From NCBI GenBank assembly GCA_004151065.3, contig NWUY0300018587.1:9288-23211 (forward strand): DNA of 13,924 nt. Direction: 5' to 3'. Origin of the DNA: Larix sibirica. Taxonomy: Eukaryota; Streptophyta; Pinopsida; Pinales; Pinaceae. Each line of letters opens with the position of its first letter. Position 1 is the stretch's first letter. The notes beneath the pieces were generated by a model that made no database searches, was not told where the DNA came from, and saw nothing but the letters and a program-made list of their open reading frames with translations. Below, piece after piece: positions 1-9,331 of the stretch. The position numbers were made by a program, and so were the translations under genes.

Positions 1-311
1 GAAAACTTCCACGTCAATGTATAATTCTGCCATCCTTTTTGTGACATTAGCAACTGTTTTATGTATTTCTATTTTTACTTCCACACATGATGATTTCAAT
101 TAGTCGAAGGTTGAATTGGTGTGGCACGACTGGAACCAGTNTTTCTTCTATTTTCCTGTCAATGTTTGGTAAATTCTAAGTGAAGCTTGCTCTAGTAATC
201 TAGATCCACCTGTGACACATATAGAATTTGACAGAAGTAAATAATTGAAGGGATTGTCAAGGTTGAAAGAATAATTGAAAACTAGACAAAGTGGTGAGTC
301 GAAGGAAGTTA

Positions 312-535
312 ATTTGAACAATGATATATTGGTGTAAATTATATATACAGATAAGTGAATACATGGGTGAAATATTGTATGATTCCATTCCTATGGATTC
401 TTTTCACTTATTTTTGGGAATATCATGTCAGTTTGACAAATACAAAATACATGATAGAAGGAAGAACATGTATAATATCACAAAGGATGGCAAGTGCATA
501 TAGATGTTTCCATTAAAGGATTATGAATAATATAA
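312..535 (+). pseudogene. Decayed Ty3/gypsy pol fragment (end of protease, linker to RT)
   Basis: In one frame from 321 the translation reads IPMDSFHLFLG, then QFDKYKIHDRRKN, then KDGK, and PLKD after a stop. This follows the plant Ty3/gypsy pattern at the end of the aspartic protease, where a VPMDACHLLLGRPWQFDR-like block is followed by a HDGRKNTY-like block and a PLK motif before reverse transcriptase. In an intact element this is the processed protease end of Gag-Pol in the virus-like particle. A TAG at 501-503 and a TAA at 531-533 interrupt it. Just upstream the matching frame seems to shift near 320 (NNDILV lies in another frame). I cannot follow RT downstream and see no LTR, so this is a short relic, perhaps truncated by later insertions. 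The family call rests on recognising the motif; I could not run a search. Confidence 0.83.
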
Positions 536-2998
536 ATTATTTCTAATAATGATCAATGAGTTTGTAATTGCATCTAAGGAGATGGAAATTGCTACTCAAT
601 AATACAAAAAAGTAGTCAATTACACAATGCAATGGTGTAAATAAGAACAAGGAAGTTCTAGGAAGAACAAAATTTCTAAAAATGTAAAGAATTTTGTGGC
701 AGAACTACCATTCCCTCCAAGCCATCACTAGAGGTCCACTTATTTAGATCTCAAATGTTGAATACTAACCACTCAATTCACCAATTTAAAATAGATTTGG
801 ATTCCAAAAGAATGCCAATAGACTTTTAATGCATGTTAAGTTTAAAATTAAAGATGAAACCATAGAATTTTAAACATGTATTCATGGCCAACATGGAAAC
901 ACATGTATCGATCCTTAAGAAGCTTTATTTAACAATTTCTACACAAATTCTTCATGATTACAAACTCCAAATAATTAAATTACAAAGAAGTAGAACAAGC
1001 TTTAAACAAGTTTATCTTTTAACAATGAAAAATATATGAAATTGGTTATGGAGGAATGATTCATCACCCAACCATAGCCATTCATTGTCAATGACATGCC
1101 CTAGTTTAGCCATGAGACCACTAGGTGAAGAAACTAACTATGAGTTGAAGCACACTTAGGGCCAACATGCAGTGTTCATGATGACTCTACTGACCCCCCC
1201 ACTACATGAAACTGTATGCACCAAATCCAATCTTCAATAACAGATCGAACCCTCTTATCATAACTATACAAGACACAACTTGTGCATTTCCTTCTCTTCT
1301 ATATAGTCTCGCAAGAAATTAATATCAACTTATGCTCTAATGTACGTAGGAAGAACTCAATTTATGTTTTTTTTTTATGGAAAAATATAGTGACATAATT
1401 CTTTTTCTCGATTGGAGTCAATGAACAACATAAACATGTAGGTGAAAAGTTCATATTTTGCATCATCCTTTACACTCATACAACCTTATCATTCTTAGAT
1501 ATTGGTGTTAGTTATAAGTATTTGTAGACTTGGGATCCAATGCCCTATAATAATGTAGCATGAGAATGAAGAATAATGCAGACTAATCGAATAGAATAAG
1601 GAAGGAAAATGGAATGAGAAAAAAAAATCCAAAGTAATAGTACTTCTTCTTACCAGGTACCTTCCTCCACACTCTTTATTTCCATGATGTTCACTTTCCT
1701 TCACCAACTAATTTATACATTCCTATCCGCCTCTCTAATTTAAAAGTGTTGTTCAACGTCATTTATAAAACATGATGGAAAATATGAGATATCTTGGGTT
1801 GAATCTTGTGAGAAAAAATTGTTTTCCATGGACCCATTCTTTCATCTTTCTTTATTGCATACTCATTTTCCCTTTGTGCTCCCAAAAACCACTTTGCACC
1901 ATTATATAGTATATTTAAACATTGCCAAACATTACCCAACATTACCCTTTTAAATAGCACAAAATATTTCTTTCAGGTTTCGACATCTATATGTCTAGTC
2001 ATTAGTAGGGAACCAATCACACAAATCTATTTAGGTCCAAGGAAGAGTCCACATAAAACTCCATTAAACTTGTGTACATGGTGTAGTTGAAATTGAATTC
2101 CACGTTGTACATGATTGAGTTTGTTTTATTTATTTATCGGCAAGATGAGAATATTCACATTCACAAACATGATGTTAAAATGTAACCTTTTGACTATATT
2201 AGCCATTTGCAATAAGTCCAATTGGAAAATAGTGATGGATGTAAATGTCATGAAAAAACATATATGACAGGCAACCTACATTGATAGATATTTGAGCTTA
2301 GAAAGATTTTTAAAAAATCCATATATTTCACATTTGACATTTGTTTTCACATAATTGTTGTAATATTAGCTTTCCTTCAATTCAAGAATAATATATATAT
2401 TAATTTAAAATCAAATTACTTGATGAAAAAGGAAAACACCAACACATTTTTTATAATTTTTAAAAATCACATACAACACCAAATCATGTGCTTAGCGCAA
2501 ATCCATTGTTGAAAAATCCATCGGATATGAGGGCAATTGTCCATGCAACATTAATGAAATGAAATACATCATTCAACTCAAAGGGACATTCTCCTTTGTG
2601 ATGAGACTATCACATACTCAAGTTAACACAATAGCTAAAACACCTTAGTCAATTAATTATTCATGCCAAGGGAGTCTAATAAGATAAACCAATTTTCAGA
2701 AACCATTCATATTGATTTTTGAGATTTCTAATACTTATAAGCGCATGTTCAAATTGTAATGGTGTTTACAAGAAAACAAAACCTTATTCAAATATACACA
2801 TTATAAAACTATAAAAATATGAAATAATATATTTATTCATGAACATAAGTTTATTTTTAAAAAAAATAGCTCAAAAAATTGTAAATGTGATAATTATGAT
2901 TAATATGAGAAAATATCATGTATACTCCATGTGAGGAATGCCAAAGAGCTCAATGTGCCTAGTGATCCCAATCCTCCATTCCAATCTATATTAAATTT
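536..2998. other. AT-rich intergenic stretch with no supportable gene
   Basis: The ORFs here are short, of low complexity, and carry no motif I recognise. Visible details are a C run at 1194-1200, T runs near 1368-1376, and an AT dinucleotide tract near 2389-2402. A minus-strand segment around 1280-1350 reads FLRDYIEEKEM. This is faintly reminiscent of the end of a Ty1/copia RNase H domain, but it is surrounded by stops and is not enough to call. The base composition suits old, mutated repeat DNA. I see no RNA gene, coding exon or promoter that I would defend. Confidence 0.6.
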
Positions 2999-3006
2999 TT
3001 ACCATT
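2999..3006. repeat. Candidate target-site duplication, LINE 3' side
   Basis: TTACCATT directly abuts the CTTTTTTT stretch that forms the LINE 3' end on the plus strand. The same eight bases occur at 10284-10291, about 60 bases beyond the ORF1 start. Extending the match on either side fails, so chance is a real alternative. Confidence 0.3.
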
Positions 3007-3501
3007 CTTTTTTTGTAAAATAAGAAACTTGTATTACTATAATAGAGTTACAATGTCTTCAAAACAGGTGGCTTAGCCAGCGAGTGAACTTGATGGCTAC
3101 CCAATATACTCTATCCAGACTTGAATTCTATTACACCGACTCAAAACATCCAGAATGCAACATAGACTAAAACATAGAATAACTCTGAAAGAACCACCTA
3201 TTGCTAAAAAAAAGTCTCTTCTGCGGAATTGTAGGTCTTATACATTTGTAATGGAAACCGATGCCGAGAGGAAAACATAACTAGACTACGATAAAACAAA
3301 CAGAACATAACAAAATAATTTCGACCTAGATTGGGGCACAAGTGCCCAAAAAAACCTTCAGATTCCCATCGTCAGCTTCACGCCAGAGTGGTGGAGAGGG
3401 CAGCGAGTTTGTCCTGAGGATGGTTCCGCATCGGTGTCGAGAACTTGAACTCTCACTAGACCACCTTCCAAATTCAAAATAAAAGCAAGATGGAGAAGAA
3501 T
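3007..3501 (-). other. LINE 3' UTR and A-rich 3' end
   Basis: After the last coding-like frame the minus strand runs for about 490 bases with no ORF. It ends in a T-rich stretch with TTGTAACTCTATTATAG, TAATACAAGTTTCTTATTTT, and then AC followed by seven A (3014-3008). An ending with repeated TTGTAA/TAATACAAG-like blocks before a short A tail is typical of plant L1 elements. This fixes the direction of the element and its 3' boundary. Confidence 0.8.
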
Positions 3502-3935
3502 TCAAACTTTACCAACAATGAGGTTGGTTTTGTGGTGCCTAATCTTACAGTCTTGGTAGTGAGCTTTCCAGGGGCGGACCGGTTCCTCATCACCAGCAAC
3601 CTTATTTTCGTGCTTCATGAGGATATGTGTCAGGAGTCCTTTCATGACCCAGAAGGAGGCCATCATTTGGTCATAAGCCGAGAGGTGACCAACAGTCATG
3701 CTTGTGTCCAGGACCCAATCGCCCACTTCCTCCCTTAACTCGCCCAAGGTCATGGCACGAAACTTCTCCCAAAGGTATTTTTGACCCATTCAACTTCATA
3801 CTTAATGATAGCAGGGATACGGTCCTTGAAGAACTAGGCTGCTTCAAGGGCCTTCTTCTATTGCTTCTTAACTGGAGATTTTCCCTTTTTCGAGTTGCGT
3901 AGGGCCTTCTTCCCGTTTTGCTTCCTAGGGGCCAT
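3502..3935 (-). pseudogene. Possible third LINE ORF, Lys-rich start, unknown function, broken
   Basis: An ATG at 3935 opens a strongly basic N-terminus (MAPRKQNGKKALRNSKKGKS) that resembles a nuclear-targeting or nucleic-acid-binding tail. It continues through TAG 3860-3858 and TAG 3836-3834 into FFKDRIPAIIKYEVEWV. At the A5 run (plus-strand T at 3778-3782) the plausible frame moves to one open to 3502, which contains TLGELREEVGDWVLDTSMTV, SAYDQMMASFWVMKGLL and HENKVAGDEEPVRPW. Joined, it would be roughly 145 residues. I do not recognise the family. It lies downstream of RNase H on the LINE strand and before the 3' UTR. Alternatives are an ORF2 tail or a captured gene fragment. Its reality is inferred from protein-like composition only. 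Confidence 0.42.
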
Positions 3936-4413
3936 CCTTCCCCTAGACGTTTGTCTGTAGATCCTTTGTTTACTAACACGGTGCTTACTCTAGATTCCTA
4001 CTATTCAGAGTAGGATAGACCTAAGATTTATTCGAAAAAGCACAAAATTCCACCTACTTCTTATGGTAATTTCCGTCTTGCCTTCCTTGAATTCTGAAAT
4101 AATGATGACATTAGGAGCATTCATCCACCTGATTTCATCCTTCCTCATGCCTGATGTGAGCCATAGGATTTTCGAGGTCATCCTATGTACAAGGGATCGA
4201 TTGAATATTTTGGACATGATAGTTTTCATAGGTCCTTGAAGGTTCATTATTGCATAGGTTTAATTGGTTCATACTTTCATCGTCCACACGTTGGGGACTA
4301 TCCTTATTCCAACTTTCGATCTGTTGCTCCATATGCGGCTTGATGTGAGAGCTGAATGCGGTCCCCATGTCACTCCTATCATCTTGTCTAGCTCGTGTGT
4401 CTTCTGTAGCTAG
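3936..4413 (-). other. Coding-like sequence between RNase H and the possible third ORF
   Basis: Past the TAG at 4416-4414 the RNase H frame stays open to 4183 (MGTAFSSHIKPHMEQQIESW). An overlapping frame from 4247 to 4005 is also open and looks protein-like (FNRSLVHRMTSKILWLTSGM, then ISEFKEGKTEITIRSRW). Only one can be real at each point; a frame change near 4240 would join them. I recognise no domain. It may be a C-terminal extension of ORF2 or a spacer. It lies inside the LINE, since the A-rich end is about 1 kb further on. Confidence 0.45.
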
Positions 4414-4419
4414 CTAGGT

Positions 4420-4912
4420 GCAATTAGTGGTTACTTCCACGTCCACGAGGTTTTCCAGTGGGCCCGGCTGGTAGCGGTGTGGAGTGTCCACTCCCAAATT
4501 ATCCAGGTGGTTGGAAACCTTGTTTCCATTTCTGTGGACGTGCTCAAAGGACCATGCGTGGGGAGTGTGATTTAACAAAGCCATTTTTTCCACCCTATAA
4601 GCAAGCCTCCAGCTTTCCGCCACCTTGGATGGCTTCTTTCCATTCTGGAGATTGCGAGCCATCTGGATAATTAGGCAGGAGTCACCCTCGATGGTTATTG
4701 GTGTCAGACCAAGTTTAGACCAGCAAGGAGTCCATCTAATTCTGCATCATTGTTGGTGTCCTCACCTATGCTTCCCATGTAGACTTGAAGAATTTCACCT
4801 TGCGCATTTCGAATAACACTGTCAAACCCAGCTGAACCCGGATTTCCTTTTGAGGCTCCACAAAAGTTTAATTTGAACATTCCAGGTGGCGGGGGGGCGT
4901 CCAATGGTATGG
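4420..4912 (-). other. ORF2 RNase H domain (plant RVT_3 type), split and catalytically dead
   Basis: The first half (frame of 4979) reads FKLNFCGASKGNPGSAGF and later NNDAELDGLLAGL. The second half, in another frame after an indel near 4720, reads TIEGDSCLII and FEHVHRNGNKVSNHL. This is the RNase H fold seen at the C-terminus of many plant L1 ORF2 proteins, which removes RNA from the RNA-DNA hybrid. Of the four acidic residues, Glu (4742-4740) and the middle Asp (4683-4681) remain. The first Asp is Cys (TGT, 4862-4860) and the last is Asn (AAC, 4512-4510). Two of four catalytic positions are therefore lost. A C7 homopolymer (plus-strand G at 4891-4897) just upstream marks another frame change. 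Confidence 0.88.
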
Positions 4913-5283
4913 GATGCTCATTGTGGTATGCTTTTCTTTCCTCTGCGTTTCGGTTTGATTGGCTTTTCTCACACCCCATTTCATACGGATTCTACATTCT
5001 ATGTCACTGGCTTCCCAGTATTTTTCATTCCAAGAGGTAACTCTGATGGTATCTTGGATGTTTTTCTCAATATTTGTCCATATCTATTTTGGTGAGAAGA
5101 TTGAGTATTGGAAGATACTCCTGTTACGTTCTTTCCAAATTTCCCACATCATGAACCCTGGGAAGGATGTCCAAATGGAGCTCACAATTGGGTTCAGGAA
5201 GGCAAGAAGATCCCAATCTTTGATTGTGCAGGTAGGATTTCCTCTGGAGCAATTTGATTTTCTAAATATTTCCGCACCTCTGT

Positions 5284-5475
5284 CCCAGCAGGCAGAGACA
5301 AAGGGACATCAGTCAAGAAGGTGATCTAATGATTCCTCACTCTGGTAGCACAAAGTGCATTGCATGGGGCCCATAATTCCACGTTTTCGGAGGTTTTCAC
5401 CTATCAATATTTTCTTGTGAGTGACGAGTTATATGAAGGTAGAAACCTTTGTCCAAGGATTCATTTTCCAAATTT
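5284..5475 (-). other. zf-RVT zinc-binding region of ORF2
   Basis: Downstream of RT, the pattern IWKMNPWTKVSTFI, then KKILIGENLRKRG, CTLC (cysteines at 5359-5357 and 5350-5348), ESLDHLLD and CPF matches the zf-RVT region of plant LINEs, with a C-x2-C pair and a later His and Cys. In-frame stops occur at 5431-5429, where the family has Trp, and at 5311-5309. The frame differs from that of RT, so at least one indel lies between about 5620 and 5500. Confidence 0.85.
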
Positions 5476-5961
5476 TTTTACATATTTCATCCTGTTGTTC
5501 CTCACGATTGTTGGTGCAGAGGTCATAGGGTTATTTAGTATTGAAAGTGCCACAGGTGGAGTACCCCCAACGCAGTTTATCAAAACCATCTTGGGACTGT
5601 ATGCACCTTCCTTTGGATATTGTCACGGATCCTCATCCACTCTTCATCTAAGACCCTTTGATCCCACCACTCAGGTGGTTTCCATTCCTTGTAGTCATTA
5701 ATCTCTGAATCAGGTTTCCATGTTCTCAATATTAGTCAATTTTGGCCTATGTTGCCATGAATCTTCCAAAACGTTTGCTAAGTCAACATTTCTAACTTCC
5801 TAGAAGCTATGGCCTTGAATGATACTTCTACCATGGAAGGCAATCTTCTAGATAAATGATCCTAGTTTTTCTTCATCATAACGAATTAGGCCATCCTTCA
5901 GGCGGTAGGGGGCATATTTCACATGCCACAGCTTTTCCTAGGGTTCCGAAGTGTGTGAGAC

Positions 5962-7362
5962 CTAATTCCACCATATTTTAGCACCCAACACCTCATTGTT
6001 TTTCTCCACGTCTTGTATCCCAAGACCACCATTTGATTTTGGTTGACAGATATTTTCCCAACTGACTAGGGCCCATTTTAGCTTATCAGCTTTTCCTCCC
6101 CAGAGGAAGTTTCCCTGAATAGCCCTTAGGTCTTTGAGAATGGACTTCGGCACAGCCATGGATGAAAAGAGATATATAGGCATCGCTTGCACAACTGAGT
6201 TGATTAGGGTGACTGTGCTAGCAATATTAAGAGGCCTTGGAGTCCAACTAGAAAGTATTCTTTTTATACGGTCCAAAAGGTCCTCCCAAGACACTCTCCT
6301 TATGAATCCAGTTGCAAGAGGTGCTCCTAGATATTTGAATGGAAGGGAGCTCCCTTGGAATCCCAGGATGCAGATGATGTTTCTTTGAGTGATATTGGAA
6401 GTGTTGAAGAAAAATATTTGAGATTTTTCTGTTTTAACTTCCAGGCCCGAGGCTTTCGCAAAGGTAGTAAGACTTTTCTTGAGAGCTCTTTCTTCTTGGA
6501 ATGAAGGTTGGCCCATAAGCATCGTGTCATCAAAAAATTGCTGGTGAGTTTGCGTATTAGCACGAGGGTGGAGACTTAATCCTTTGATCTCCCCCTGTTT
6601 GGTCATAGCTTTGATCGTCCTCCCCAATCCTTCCTCCACTAATATAAAAAGGAAAGGTTATGAATGGTCTCATTGTCTGATACCTATGGAATAATTAAAG
6701 TTATGGGTGGGAGTTCCATTCAGGAGGATAGAGAAGAAAGTGGAGGAGGTGAGATTCATCATCCATTCAATCCACTCCTGGAAGAAACCAAAGGCTCTGA
6801 TCATTTCACACATGAGTTTTCAGCCAAGTTTATCATAGGGTTTTGAGATGTCTAATTTGAGGAGCATACATGGATTCTTGGTGGCTTTTAAGGAGTGAAT
6901 TATCTCATGAACCAGAATTAATCCATCCATAATTTGTGTCCCCTCCACAAAGCCTGACTGATCCGGGGAGATCAGGAATGGGAGATTGGGTTTCAATCAA
7001 TTGGCCATAACCTTGGTAATAATCTTGTAAATAACATTGCAAAGGGCTATAGGTATGAACTTACCTGGAGAGTTTGCACCTTCGTTCTTAGGAATGAGGG
7101 TAAGGAAGGTAGCATTGAATGCCTTGATAAATATTCTAGTTCGTCTTAATTCCTCCACAATTAACCAGACTTCCTTCTTTATAAGATCCCAGAAGTAATG
7201 AAAGAAGTTGGTGGTGAACCCATTTGGGCCCAGGTTTTTTCCATTGGCCATTTTATTGACTGCTTGCTCGACTTCTAGCATCTCAATCGGTTTGGTTAGG
7301 AGCGAATTTTGGGCCAAAGTAACCAGGGACGGGATGTTCTTGGTGATAATAGCAATGTCCAA
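5962..7362 (-). other. ORF2 reverse transcriptase domain remnant
   Basis: The RT copies LINE RNA at the nicked target. In a single frame one sees EQAVNKMANGKNLGPNGF (the Asp of the usual GPDGF is Asn), TLIPKNEGANSPGKFIPIAL, QSGFVEGTQIMDGL, and motif A LKLDISKPYDKLG with catalytic Asp at 6852-6850. Next come the RQGDP-type block, here broken by TGA 6672-6670 and TAA 6660-6658, and motif C FFDDTML with both Asp codons at 6531-6526. After these come GLEVKTEKSQIFFF, LPFKYLGAPL and the thumb-like LWGGKADKLKWALVSW. Catalytic aspartates survive, but the conserved Trp after motif A is a TGA (6822-6820). The last 226 codons (6639-5962) are open, the longest open run in the window. Confidence 0.92.
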
Positions 7363-7919
7363 GGATCGGTTAGCCCTATCCTCTGTCAGGTTATTCTAAA
7401 AGTATCCCACCAATTCTTCTTCCAAGTCCTCCCTTTTTCCAATATAAGAGCCTCCTTCTAATTTCAAGTGAGGGATTCTATTCTTTTGTCTATTCTAGAT
7501 AACATATTGATGGAAGCACTTGGTGTTGCGCTCTCCTTCCTGAAGCCATTGGTTCCTAGAATTTTGTTTCCAATAAATTTCCTCCTGCCACTCACGATCA
7601 TTGAGAAGTTGGAGTGTGGACTCTTCTAAACATCTTAAGTCTTCATCATAGCCAATATTCATTCCTTTGCGTTGAATCTCCTCCAGTTGTTCTGATAGTC
7701 TCTTTTTTTCTTTGAAAATGTTGCCAAATTCTTCTTTGTTCCAAGTATGGATCTTAGATTTAAGGTGTTTAAGTTTATGTTGAAATTGGTACATCCTGGT
7801 CCACTCTGAGGGTGGGCAGTCCTACCACCATTGAGTGACTAATGATTTGAATTCTTTGTGCTCCAACCAGAATTGTTCAAAGGGAAAGGGGCGCTTGTTT
7901 GGAGGTCCTTGTCGGTCCC

Positions 7920-8666
7920 ATTGCAGACAAACTGGCCAGTGATAAGAGCTGGCAGAGGGGAGAACCAATTTAGAAAGATCTACACCTCTATTGACAATCC
8001 CTTATGTGACCAGGAATCGATCTAGACGAGATGCCATGTGGTGGTCCCCCCCTCTTTTGTTGTTCCAGGTGTACCAACCATTTCCAGTTTCTATGTCAAC
8101 TTGATTGTTATCTTATAATGAGAGGAGATCTGTGGTCAGAAGTTTGATTACTATCCTCAATAAAAAATTTGAAGGCCTCATTTACTGTTCCCAAAGTTCA
8201 TCTTCCCCCCTTTTTTTTCTTTGAGGGAAGTGATCAGGTTGAAATCTCCCCCAATGATCCAACTCCTATTACCAATCCAGCAAGCGGCCTAGGATAAAGA
8301 TTCCAGGAAAGCATGCTTGTGTAGATAGATACTAGGACCATAGACATTGCTAATGGTACCAATGGTATGGGTATTGCATATTCGGAAATTAGTTGTGAGC
8401 AGACCTCTCGTAGCCCATAAATTTGAGAGAGTTACTTCTTTCGGATCCCACAAAAAGGCCATGCCACCAACCAATTCATGGGCATCGATATTCATCATTT
8501 CACATCCTTTCCACACTTTTTTCCCTATCACCTTCATTGTTTCAGTTCCACATTTGGTTTCGTGTAAACAGATTATCACAGGATTTTCCTTTCTCACCTT
8601 ATTCTTCAAAGTCTTGATTTTGTGGGAATGATTCACCCCACAAATATTCCATGTTAACACCTTCAT
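7920..8666 (-). other. ORF2 endonuclease (EEP/AP type) domain remnant
   Basis: This domain nicks target DNA to prime reverse transcription. Visible motifs in order: LTWNICGVN (the first Asn), CLHETK (catalytic Glu), GGMAFLWDP, NVYGPS, then after the TAG at 8291-8289 IIGGDFNLI (catalytic Asp and Asn), WYTWNNKRGG, ASRLDRFLV, and SSYHWPV. In the family the last motif is S-D-H. Here the Asp is replaced by Tyr (codon TAT at 7944-7942), while the His is kept. Loss of this Asp should abolish catalysis even without the stops. A frameshift lies between about 8175 and 8110. Confidence 0.88.
8663..8666 (-). promoter_or_regulatory. ATGA overlap of ORF1 stop and ORF2 start
   Basis: On the minus strand the four bases ATGA contain the ORF2 ATG (8666-8664) and the ORF1 TGA (8665-8663). 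ORF1 ends with VNKVSQ and ORF2 opens with MKVLTWNICG, the usual start of an endonuclease domain, so both assignments are firm. Such an overlap suggests ORF2 was translated by termination and re-initiation on the bicistronic RNA. The arrangement is seen; the mechanism is inference. Confidence 0.75.
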
Positions 8667-9289
8667 TGGGAAACCTTATTTACTTCATAGAATGTCGCTC
8701 GAATTGTCGGATATTGACCTGATTCTATCAATTTGGTTCCAACTTCTGTTATTCTTTGCTTATTCATTTTTCTTCCTCGCCTTTCCCCCTCTTTTGGTTG
8801 ATTTATTTTGTTGCTTATATGGGGTTCTTTAGCAACTCCTAGTTGAGGAGTAGCCCTAGTTTTCATAATGGCCTCCTTCAGGAGCTGAAGCTATCTTCTC
8901 GAAACATATCCCTTACCTTTTTTACTGCAATCTTTCTTGATTTCGTCAAGATCTAATTCTCCGAGGTCCATGTCTTCAACCTCATCAAATTGGTCTTCTT
9001 CCATGATGTCATTTTGATCCCTCTGATCTTCTGCAAGTTTTTCCTCATATAGGGACATTGCTTCCCTCGGGGGATTCTCTTTCCGGAGGCATTTTTCTAG
9101 ATTCTCTGGGTCGTCTTCCATGGATTCTAGGGTTTTGAACTTATTGGATGCGATGGTTGGTAGATGGGTGTATGATTAGGGGGGGTTACCCCTACATTGC
9201 TTTCTTATTCTTTTGACTTGGGTGAAGCCTTCACTGTCATGGCCATCATCAGGGGGAATCTTGGGGGTGGGGGAAGGAGAATTCTGTGG

Positions 9290-9331
9290 AAAATTCCTAC
9301 TCAAGTGACCGTGTTCATGGCATTGTCTATA
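9290..9331 (-). other. Damaged CCHC zinc knuckle in LINE ORF1
   Basis: The segment reads YRQCHEHGHLSRNF. The spacing is exactly C-x2-C-x4-H-x4-C, but the first Cys is Tyr (TAT) and the last is Phe (TTT). Only the second Cys and the His remain. Both losses are single-base changes from TGT codons. With two of four ligands gone, zinc binding would be lost. Confidence 0.85.

Larger units (their letters stand above)
4414..8666 (-). pseudogene. LINE ORF2: endonuclease - reverse transcriptase - zf-RVT - RNase H, broken
   Basis: ORF2 is the catalytic polyprotein of the LINE. The domains run in the normal plant L1 order and can be followed through three reading frames. The endonuclease start is in frame with 8666. 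From about 8110 to 5710 the linker and RT share one frame. The zf-RVT is in a second frame, and RNase H is split over two more segments. Stops fall at 8291-8289, 8004-8002, 7824-7822, 7497-7495, 7398-7396, 6999-6997, 6822-6820, 6672-6670, 6660-6658, 5964-5962, 5940-5938, 5850-5848, 5802-5800, 5712-5710, 5431-5429, 5311-5309, 5086-5084 and 4416-4414. Frameshifts lie before about 8110, at about 5710-5700, between about 5620 and 5500, at the C7 run (4897-4891), and near 4720. No protein could be made. Whether the ancestral ORF ended near 4414 or ran on towards 4005 is unclear. Confidence 0.93.

Noticed and set aside
1280-1350. Minus-strand FLRDYIEEKEM, similar to a Ty1/copia RNase H end
   Set aside because: Only about a dozen residues, with stops on both sides and no other copia motif nearby.
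3490-3738. Plus-strand ORF of 82 residues (and others opposite the LINE)
   Set aside because: Antisense shadow of the minus-strand LINE coding region; no motif of its own.
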